From NCBI GenBank assembly GCA_001600455.1, contig BCKC01000001.1:6444938-6508937 (forward strand): a stretch of DNA of 64,000 bases. Direction: 5' to 3'. Below are positions 57,315-64,000 of the stretch, one piece after another. Position numbers and translations under genes: made by a program. Origin of the DNA: Endocalyx cinctus (lineage: Eukaryota > Ascomycota > Sordariomycetes > Amphisphaeriales > Apiosporaceae). The stretch's first letter is position 1. Each line of letters starts with the position of its first letter. Below the pieces are notes generated by a model. The model was not told where the DNA came from. It worked only from the letters and a program-made list of their open reading frames with translations, and made no database searches.

Positions 57315-59555
57315 TTAGAGCGAAGCAAAAATTGTTGTCGCATTTTTCTCGTGACTTAATCTGTTAAGTAGAGGCGCAAAGTCTCTTAAACGTCGTTGCA
57401 TGACATTGGCGCATGCCCAGACACTGCCGTCCAATACAGAATTATAGAAATCGATGGGGCTCAAGATTAACTGGTCAGAGTCCTCGTGATAGCATATACT
57501 CTGTTCGTCTAGCTCTTCATAAATCTCATCAAACAATTTCTTCACTGTTGAAGCTCCCGTAGGGTTATCATCAGAAGCCTGACTACCCGTGGACTCGTGA
57601 TTTTCGTGCATGTGAAGCCACCATGCTAACAGAAATGCTAAAAATGATGCATTGTAATATTTCATTAGTCTAATGATTTGGATACTTACTAGTACATGAG
57701 ACATACCGCTTTCATAAGATGTGACTAGTGCTTGAGAGCCGAGCTCAAGGCCGCCGTTCTTGTTAAGGTAAGTGACTCCTAACCTAGCTCTCACCAACCA
57801 AGAATTCGCCGCAAAGCCTATTGCTTTATAAACAGATGGGCTGGGCTCACACATGGGCATCGTCGCTTTCATTAGCGCTTCGCAAGTAGTCGGAGTGTCG
57901 TTACTACTCGCCAACTTTTTCAGCGCGCACAATTCCCGACCGAGGTAGAGGTGGTAGTATGAGGATCCTAGAAGCGACAGACAATCATTCAGGAGGGGAT
58001 GATCCAGTCTCGTCATGTTACGTTCTGCCCGAGGGTGTCGACTCCAGAGATCTTCCCAGACTACTATGGCACGTTCCATGCGCGCACGTTCCCCATCGTT
58101 GAAGGAAGTGTCGTTGGCGTCGTAGTGGTAAACGTCTGCGCCGAGCCTCTGTTTGGTGCAGATAGTGGCTAGTATCGCCCCGATTAAAGCGAGCAGGGTG
58201 AAAGCGCTTATCTGCCCGACGTAGCTTGCCGGTTGCTCTCCTCGCATCACGGATTCGGCTATGGTCCGGAGGTAAATTTGATTATTGTCACTTTCCGGAG
58301 GCGGGTTAGCGTAACGCGCAAGTCGCCATTCTGTTTCGGAAACAGCGTGCCATAACGACTCGTCGGACGGAGGCGGCATAGAGCATGGCATTGGGGGGAG
58401 TATAGCGACAGAAAAAGAATCCAAAGCCAGAAAGGTAGCCGACAGAACAAACATCCAGCTGATCGTTCTCGAGCATGACTCGGCAAAGATCCACGCCGAC
58501 CAGCTGCCATCCTCGGATTGTTCTCGACGCTCATTGATCTCGGGAAGGCCGCGGTAAATAGCTGTCTGAGTTTGAAACAAGTGTTGTTGGGCTCGGTAAA
58601 AGAGTTTCTCGTCACCGGCACAGCCTCCAAATTGCGAGCACAGAATCGTCGCTTGGACGTGCCAAAGATGAAACGCCGAGTCACCAGTCTGGAGGCTCCG
58701 CTTTTCGTGCTGCGCGAGTAGCAAGCATGATGCGTCGTATGCCGCGTCTGCAAACTTTTTCTCCGAGAGGTGAACAGCTCCGATGGCGAGCATGATCAAT
58801 ACGAGGGACGGATGCGCCTCCGCTATGTTGAAGGATGCGAAATGCACAATGGGAGTGTGGAGATCGAAATGCTGATAATAGGCAATCAAACAGCGTAATG
58901 TGCGAGACAGGCTAGGCCGGCGAAAATTCTTGAGGTCCTCCTTGTTATCCGTTTCGGCCAATTTGGTGTGGAAGACTTGGAGTTCGGCCGCTGTGACCTG
59001 GAGAGCATTGTGCACATTTGTGCTGATACGAACGTCGGAAGACGATTCTGGTGTTGCTAATTGCAGCGGGGTAAAACTACTATCCAGATCATCTGGCACG
59101 GTGACCGCGGGTCGCCCGGGAGTCGACGGTATTGTCAATCCATAATTGTTATAATTGGATTGAAAGAAAGGTGTATTTTCCAAGAACATATTATCATCCG
59201 GGAAATTAAACGTCGACAAATCTTCGAATGCTTGCGAGGTCATTGGACTGTTCGCCGGAAGTGTTTGATTAATAGTATCACTTGTATCTCCCCCAATTTC
59301 GCTAAATTGAAGAGACCCATTGCTGAGTGGTAGTTGTGGCTCATTATTGTCTTGTATATCAGACGAGTTCGCGACCTGTCTCAAGTACTCTGGGCACTTT
59401 TTGCGATGGCGATGAAGTACATCGGATCGACTGTAGCTTACTTGACATGCTTTACAGGTAAAAGGCTTCTTCTTATCGTGTGATAACAAATGCCGGGCAA
59501 CGTGCTCCGAACGGGAAAATGCTCGATTGCATCGCGGGCAGATGTGGTTTCTCAT
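57315..59555 (-). CDS. Two-finger C2H2 transcription factor with fungal regulatory domain; likely cluster regulator
   Basis: Single-exon protein of 746 residues. Two zinc fingers open the protein: C6-C9-H22-H26 and C34-C37-H50-C54, so the second is C2HC. Recognition residues (-1, 3, 6) are R15/H18/R21 and R43/V46/R49. By the standard finger code these read GGG and G(T)G, giving a predicted site 5'-GTGGGG-3'. After an acidic/Gln-rich stretch comes the middle-homology (fungal_trans) domain: LRCLIAYYQHFDLHTPIVHF, AIGAVHLSEKKFADAAYDAS and following helices up to about residue 650. The protein sits in the middle of the alternating block and shares a 368-bp promoter with the transporter. GTGGGG is the core of the ACCCCACA element found in all promoters of the block, including its own, so pathway-specific control and self-regulation are plausible (inference). 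Confidence 0.93.
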   Translation of the reverse strand: MRNHICPRCNRAFSRSEHVARHLLSHDKKKPFTCKACQVSYSRSDVLHRHRKKCPEYLRQVANSSDIQDNNEPQLPLSNGSLQFSEIGGDTSDTINQTLPANSPMTSQAFEDLSTFNFPDDNMFLENTPFFQSNYNNYGLTIPSTPGRPAVTVPDDLDSSFTPLQLATPESSSDVRISTNVHNALQVTAAELQVFHTKLAETDNKEDLKNFRRPSLSRTLRCLIAYYQHFDLHTPIVHFASFNIAEAHPSLVLIMLAIGAVHLSEKKFADAAYDASCLLLAQHEKRSLQTGDSAFHLWHVQATILCSQFGGCAGDEKLFYRAQQHLFQTQTAIYRGLPEINERREQSEDGSWSAWIFAESCSRTISWMFVLSATFLALDSFSVAILPPMPCSMPPPSDESLWHAVSETEWRLARYANPPPESDNNQIYLRTIAESVMRGEQPASYVGQISAFTLLALIGAILATICTKQRLGADVYHYDANDTSFNDGERARMERAIVVWEDLWSRHPRAERNMTRLDHPLLNDCLSLLGSSYYHLYLGRELCALKKLASSNDTPTTCEALMKATMPMCEPSPSVYKAIGFAANSWLVRARLGVTYLNKNGGLELGSQALVTSYESGMSHVLVSIQIIRLMKYYNASFLAFLLAWWLHMHENHESTGSQASDDNPTGASTVKKLFDEIYEELDEQSICYHEDSDQLILSPIDFYNSVLDGSVWACANVMQRRLRDFAPLLNRLSHEKNATTIFASL

Positions 59556-59923
59556 TTCCGGTCACGCTTTTTACTCTATCTATAAGTATATGATGCGACG
59601 AGTATACCTGAGATAATAATAAAAAACAGCTCCATGTGTCCGTAGCGATTTTACATTAAAAGCCGAACCACCCTTGTTCATTTTCCGTTTTCGTAACATC
59701 ACAATATCTCCAAACCGGGTCCACACCGGCTCTTGACTTCGTAACCAAGCGCTGGGTTACATCACCCCACATCGGTGAGGTGGCGAATGGATAATAGGGT
59801 AATATAAATGGATTGAGTATATAGAACTGTCTTTGAACGCCTTTATCGACTTTCTTGGGTTTTTATTTTGCATTTCGGTCCCAGTGTTGACTTAACCTGA
59901 TAGACAAATTAGGGACGTTCAGA
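59556..59923. other. Bidirectional promoter, C2H2 regulator and MFS transporter
   Basis: A 368-bp shared upstream region with one ACCCCACA element (59764-59771) and a TATAAA-like box near 59802 on the transporter side. Confidence 0.55.
59764..59771 (+). promoter_or_regulatory. ACCCCACA element, regulator/transporter promoter
   Basis: Reads ATCACCCCACATCGG; 209 bp from the regulator start and about 155 bp from the transporter start. Confidence 0.55.
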
Positions 59924-61584
59924 ATGACGACCATTGATATTGATAAGCCAACCGAGAGGCATGTTGAGCGTGCCGATGATGGCGGTCGAAATGAAGTGGT
60001 TAATGCCGAATCTCTTAAGATAACACGAGATGCGTACTGGGAAAATAAGCGAGCGATCACTATGTGCCTGATTATTAGTATGGCATTCTTTGAGTTTGGT
60101 CTTGATTCGGGAATGGTGAATGGCTTCCAAGCTATGCCCGGGTTTCTCGTCGACTACGGATACCCAGACCCCAATCTTCCAGGTGGATACGGAATCTCAG
60201 CTTCTGTGCAGCAACTCATATCCTCGCTCGTCTCTGCGGGCATGTTTGTTTCCACGTTCATCGCTGGATATCTTTCCAATATGTTCGGCCGCAAAGGAGG
60301 TTTATGGATTGGCATCATGCTCATGTTTCTTGGTGTGACGTTGCAGATAGCGGTTATCAACACGAAGGTCCTTTACGTCGGACGCTTCATCCTAGGCCTA
60401 TCGAATGGCCTACTACTAGTCTGTGGCCAACTTTACATGCAAGAGACCGTCCCATCTAATCTTCGCTCCCTCAGTTACACATTCTATCAGTTTTGGATCA
60501 GTTTCGGTTCGCTCATCGGAACAATTGTCAATAATGAGACCATGAAACGTGCAGACCGTTCGTCTTACCAGATACCACTCGGTGTACTTTACATTGTTCC
60601 ACTTCTCCTATGCGTCGCCCTTTTCTTCATGCCGGAGACGCCACGTTACCTTGCGTCCAAGGGTAAAATCCAGCAAGCGCAGAAAGCAATCCGCTTTCAT
60701 CGAGACTCTGCATATACAACCCTACAGATCAAAGAGGAATTGGCGGAGATAACTGGAGCAATTGAGGCTGATAAATCCATGACGACCGAAGTTGGTTATA
60801 TGGAAATGTTCTCCAAACCTCACATCAAGCGAACGATGACGACACTTGGCCTCTCTCTCTATACCGCGGCAAACGGTATACCTTTTGTTACGCAATATGG
60901 GATTTATTTCTTTGGCTTATCAGGGGATAGCAATCCATTCCGCACGGGCATTATTTTAATGTGTCTCGGACTGGCTGGCGCCATGCTGACGCCCCTATTC
61001 ACTGGCAGAGTCGGGAAACGACCTATTTTAATTGTGGGTAGCTTCTTGCAGGCACTCACTATGCTTGGGGTTGGTCTATCTTATACCGTGCGGGGAATTG
61101 ATGCCATTAGCGGAAAAGTCATTATAGCTATGTGCTCGATATATTTATTCATAACCTCGGCATCTACTTCGGCCTTCTCATGGCAGGTTGCTGGAGAAAT
61201 TCCGAGCCAACGCTTGCGCGGCCACACGCTTGGGTTTGGATCTTCTATAGCCTATCTGAGTGGCTGGTTAATTACTTTTACGATCCCGTACTTCATCAAC
61301 CCGACACAGCTGAACTGGGTGGGTCTTCTTCTAAATGTTATTTTCAAATTTCTATGAAAAACTAATCACAATTCAATTTACAGGGTGCTCAATACGGTTA
61401 TATTTGGTTTGTGGGTAACTTGCTGATCACGATCTTTACCTTTCTCGTCGTACCAGAAACAAATAAGCGTACACTGGAGGAGATCGACGAGTGCTACAAT
61501 AACAATGTTCCAATCCGCAAGTTTTCCGAGTATAAGAGTGTTGGGACTCTAAATTATCGAAAGGAGGCCATTGCGCAAGATTAG
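59924..61584 (+). CDS. MFS sugar/quinate-type transporter
   Basis: Twelve-helix plasma-membrane proton symporter of the sugar porter family, 531 residues. Exons are 59924-61318 and 61384-61584; the join gives QLNW-GAQYGYIWFVGN. Family motifs: FGLDSGMVNGF in helix 1, NMFGRKGGLWIG between helices 2 and 3, PETPRYLASKGK at the end of the first half, the QVAGEIPSQRLRGHTLG motif, and PETNKRTLEEIDECY after helix 12. The usual helix-7 QQ substrate motif appears altered (TAANGIPFVTQYG), so the substrate may not be a common hexose. It is placed with aromatic-type oxidative enzymes, so import of a quinate-like or glycosylated compound is possible (inference). Confidence 0.93.
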
Positions 61585-61738
61585 GAAGATCTTTTTATCT
61601 TTTATGTATCTGAGGTTTTCAAGGAAGCCGAGGCGATATATTATTGATCCTTTTATAATACATCTCCATCTAAAGCCTTAAGAATGCAGTAAAGGTATTG
61701 AATCGGTATTTGATTTATTTGACTTGAAAATAAAAACC

Positions 61739-62896
61739 TCATTTCATAGATAAGTCCAGCACCAGTTTACCCGGCGTGCCTTTATGATAATCTTCAACCA
61801 GCTCGTTGAGTCGATCAAATGGATAGGGGGTGACATTTGCCTTTATGCCGTGCTTGACACAAAATTCTAACATGTCATTCATGGCACGATTGCTTCCAAT
61901 CAAGCTTCCTTCAATGCTTATTCTGCGGATGACGACGTCAAAAGCGCTGAAACGGAATCCCTCGGGCGGAAAACTAAGCACCATGAGCTTGCCACCGTCC
62001 CGAAGAAGAGAAAAAGCGTAGTCTAACGGCTCTTGCTGCTCCGTCAGCACAACAACCGCATCTAGGCCCATCTGGTTAAAGATGGTACGGCCGTCCTGCT
62101 CGCCCATGCGCTCCCGAAGCAACCGAGCCTCACTTTGAGCGTCTCTAATATCGACGATCTCAACGTTGTTCGAAGGTATTTCCGAAGCGACGCGGCGCGC
62201 CAAGTCCAACGCCCTAGGCGCCGCGTCTACTCCCAACACCGTAACTCCCATAGCGGCCGCAAACCTCAAGCCCAGATGACCCAAACCACCTCCACAACCT
62301 ACGATTCCGACCCTCGTTCCCGCAGGACCATCCTGCAGTCCCAACTTCACCAAGGCCGCGTAGATGGTCAGCCCGGCGCACATGAGCGGCGCGACGTCGA
62401 CGAAGTCCAGACGGTCGGGGATGCGGCCGACCTGGCGCGCGTCCACGACGGCGTACTCGCGAAAGCCGCCCCAGCGGTCGACGCCCAGGCCGGCGCCCGA
62501 GAGCGGGCAGAAGACCGAGTAGCCGTCGAGGTCGGGGAGCGGGGAGGTATCCCCGCGGCACTCGAGGCAAGCGCCGCAGACGTGGTTACCGCGGCCCGAG
62601 ACGGCGACGCGGTCGCCCAGGCGGAGGCCGTGCAGCAGCGGAGCGTCGGCCGGATGCGACGGCGGGAGCGCGACCACCGTGCCCGCGAACTCGTGGCAGC
62701 CGACGTGCGGGAGGGGCGGCGGTGTGGTGGTCCCGGCGGCGACGATGGCGTCCGTGTGGCAGTAGGAGCAGGCCTCTACCTTGATGAGTATGTCATCGGG
62801 GTCCGATATCTCAGGAACCGGGAGCTCGCGAAGCACGTAGGGCTTTTTGAATTCTTCGAGAACCCAGGCTTTCATTTTGTTAGGAAGAGGTGCCAT
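61739..62896 (-). CDS. Zinc-dependent medium-chain alcohol dehydrogenase
   Basis: Single-exon MDR-family enzyme of 385 residues; NAD(P)-dependent oxidation of an alcohol or reduction of an aldehyde. Catalytic zinc ligands C46, H68 (CHE) and probably C173. Three structural-zinc cysteines have normal spacing (C107, C110, C113), but the fourth (C130) lies 16 residues later instead of 7, after a DTSPLPDLDGYS insertion. Coenzyme-binding GCGGGLGHLG (200-209). The start is ATG 62896 (MAPLPNKMKAW); the longer frame begins with TTG. Convergent with the transporter (154 bp), and an ACCCCACA element lies 175 bp upstream, tying it to the cluster. Confidence 0.92.
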   Translation of the reverse strand: MAPLPNKMKAWVLEEFKKPYVLRELPVPEISDPDDILIKVEACSYCHTDAIVAAGTTTPPPLPHVGCHEFAGTVVALPPSHPADAPLLHGLRLGDRVAVSGRGNHVCGACLECRGDTSPLPDLDGYSVFCPLSGAGLGVDRWGGFREYAVVDARQVGRIPDRLDFVDVAPLMCAGLTIYAALVKLGLQDGPAGTRVGIVGCGGGLGHLGLRFAAAMGVTVLGVDAAPRALDLARRVASEIPSNNVEIVDIRDAQSEARLLRERMGEQDGRTIFNQMGLDAVVVLTEQQEPLDYAFSLLRDGGKLMVLSFPPEGFRFSAFDVVIRRISIEGSLIGSNRAMNDMLEFCVKHGIKANVTPYPFDRLNELVEDYHKGTPGKLVLDLSMK

Positions 62897-63070
62897 GTTT
62901 TGTTTGGCTGCTTCTGTCAAGGCTAATGCGAAACGTGATAAAAACTGCCACTGTTATCGTTTAGATAAAATAAGTAGCAGAACTACACAGATCCTTAAAA
63001 TCTAGCTCGTAATAATGTAACTATCTGCCTCGATGAGCGGCAACAGCCGCGCCATGTTGGGGTACATGTT

Positions 63071-63078
63071 TGTGGGGT
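63071..63078 (-). promoter_or_regulatory. ACCCCACA element, alcohol dehydrogenase promoter
   Basis: Plus strand reads TTTGTGGGGTCA; on the gene's strand this is ACCCCACAAA, sharing the AA flank of the monooxygenase copy. Confidence 0.6.
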
Positions 63079-63107
63079 CAAGTGCCGAAAAGGGGGGATT
63101 CAAGACA

Positions 63108-63125
63108 CCCCGCATGCTTGCGGGG
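63108..63125. repeat. GC hairpin with 7-bp stem
   Basis: CCCCGCA-TGCT-TGCGGGG, flanked by GACAC and GTGTC that could lengthen the dyad imperfectly. Lies 210 bp upstream of the dehydrogenase start, 30 bp from the ACCCCACA element. Confidence 0.5.
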
Positions 63126-63632
63126 TGGGTGTCATTTGGGTAATTGTAATCTCTTCAGGTATTTCGACTGTCAAGCATTAATATATGGTAACTAATACTA
63201 TATCTACCATAGAAGAAGCTGTATTAAATATGATGACTAGTACTGCTGTGTAATAAAATGCCAGATCAAAGTGCACTGATAGGAGCGAATCAGTACCTAG
63301 GTAATCATATGTTGAGGATGTAGCATTAGTTATGAGGTAAAGGGCTTGATGTACTGGTATGAACTAAGTGTAAGCTTTACAACATAATGTTGCAATGAAA
63401 AGTAATACCAAAGATCTTCCCGAATTCTGGCAAATTTCATTGTTTCTCTTTATCTGAATTGTAAATTAAGGATGCGAAAGTCTTGATATAATCAAGTGTT
63501 AGCGAGTGACTTCGTACATTAAGGGGGTGGCTGCTAGCTTGACTCAGCTACACTGGTCCTAAAGATAATTATTCTTATTATGGTAACTAAATAAAGTGAG
63601 ATGAGACGGACACGAGTCCAGACATTAATTAC

Positions 63633-63914
63633 TCAGATTCTATATTTAGCTGCTTCAGCCCTATTTGAGACGGAATTTCCTTGGACCGGTAGCTCGACAG
63701 GCTCACCCAGCGTATCTAGTTCTGTGCGTCTCCTCTGCTCCTCCAAATCTACCACTGGCGTATCGAAAGGCTGCATTTGTGCAAGTTCGGACTTTTGTTG
63801 AGTATTAAGTAAATATAACCGAATATCTTGTAACGAATGATTATTGTTTTTTTGCTGCGCCTTCATTTTCTTCTTCCTGATAAAGATCGCGATCGTTATG
63901 ATACCTGTTGATTA
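63633..63914 (-). CDS. C-terminal exon of a membrane-anchored protein, partial
   Basis: Only the last exon is in view. It starts after a good acceptor (branch ACTAAT, then CAACAG at 63915) and ends with TGA at 63633. The reading begins GIITIAIFIRKKKMKAQQ, which looks like the inner half of a transmembrane helix followed by a basic stop-transfer patch. A hydrophilic tail follows (MQPFDTPVVDLEEQRRRTEL, then LGEPVELPVQGNS). This arrangement is common in fungal WSC/SKG6-like single-pass surface proteins, where an intron often splits the helix. The 5' part lies beyond the right edge, so the identity is open. Confidence 0.5.
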
Positions 63915-63940
63915 TTAGTAGCTAGCTGGAGTATAAGCCA

Positions 63941-63971
63941 CACCAGCCACATCACCAGCCACAGGCTGGTG
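63941..63971. repeat. ACCAGCCACA repeats and 8-bp hairpin
   Basis: ACCAGCCACA occurs at about 63942 and 63954; CACCAGCC-ACA-GGCTGGTG (63953-63971) forms a perfect 8-bp stem. It lies in the presumed intron of the partial gene at the edge. Confidence 0.5.
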
Positions 63972-64000
63972 TATGTGGCCAGTGCGGAGCTGGCCTGTAC

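Larger units (their letters stand above)
62897..63632. other. Promoter region of the alcohol dehydrogenase gene
   Basis: Carries the ACCCCACA element (63071-63078, minus), a GC hairpin at 63108-63125 and TACCTAGGTA at 63294-63303. No gene between the dehydrogenase and the partial membrane protein. Confidence 0.5.

Noticed and set aside
1..64000. CRISPR arrays, insertion sequences, prophage or rRNA operons
   Set aside because: None seen; the window is eukaryotic nuclear DNA with spliceosomal introns, and no transposase or reverse-transcriptase motif was found.

Overview
The window is nuclear DNA from a filamentous ascomycete (Pezizomycotina). Genes are interrupted by short introns (about 50-200 nt) with GTAAGT/GTGAGT-like donors, CTAAY-like branch points and YAG acceptors. 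The gene content fits this group: PTH11/SAT4-type rhodopsin protein, Zn2Cys6 and C2H2 regulators, Ser/Thr-rich GPI protein, PTC7, HPM1, SEC9. Intergenic DNA is AT-rich and dotted with palindromes such as TACCTAGGTA and TACTCCGTAC. A Sordariomycete, perhaps Xylariales-like, is my guess; nothing here proves the order. One ambiguous base (N) lies at 9029 beside a poly-A run.

Layout. (1) 1-1514: a bHLH regulator (minus) cut by the left edge. (2) 1515-11145: a 9.6 kb gene-poor stretch. (3) 11146-24253: a Zn2Cys6 regulator, a cytochrome b5-FMN 2-hydroxyacid dehydrogenase ending in SKL, a basic protein interrupted by a leaky-type UAG, a peroxisomal MaoC hydratase ending in SKL, tubulin cofactor E and a disordered protein. 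(4) 24919-31613: succinate dehydrogenase iron-sulfur subunit, a PTC7-like phosphatase and a GPI-anchored cell-surface protein. (5) 31614-36463: a second gene-poor stretch. (6) 36464-48897: HPM1, a Baeyer-Villiger-type monooxygenase, a DHR2-like DEAH helicase, SDHAF3, a small NIF3-like protein and SEC9. (7) 51176-62896: a rhodopsin-type membrane protein followed by six genes in strictly alternating orientation: O-methyltransferase(+), FAD monooxygenase(-), SDR(+), C2H2 regulator(-), MFS sugar/quinate-type porter(+), zinc alcohol dehydrogenase(-). (8) 63633 to the edge: the tail of a membrane-anchored protein.

Three observations stand out. First, the six-gene block looks like a co-regulated catabolic or tailoring cluster with its own regulator. 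The 8-mer ACCCCACA (or its complement) occurs in every promoter of the block, five copies in all. The recognition residues of the two zinc fingers (R-H-R and R-V-R) predict 5'-GTGGGG-3', which is that element's core. Second, the gene at 17861-16572 is one continuous frame broken only by UAG followed by CAA UUA, the tobamovirus-type readthrough context; decoding it would extend a 262-residue protein to 429. Third, the cytochrome b5-FMN enzyme has no evident mitochondrial presequence and, when the last intron is spliced at its best acceptor, ends in SKL. That suggests a peroxisomal rather than mitochondrial flavocytochrome.

Exon boundaries were read by eye from splice motifs, reading frame and family resemblance; most give exact in-frame joins. 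No database search was possible.
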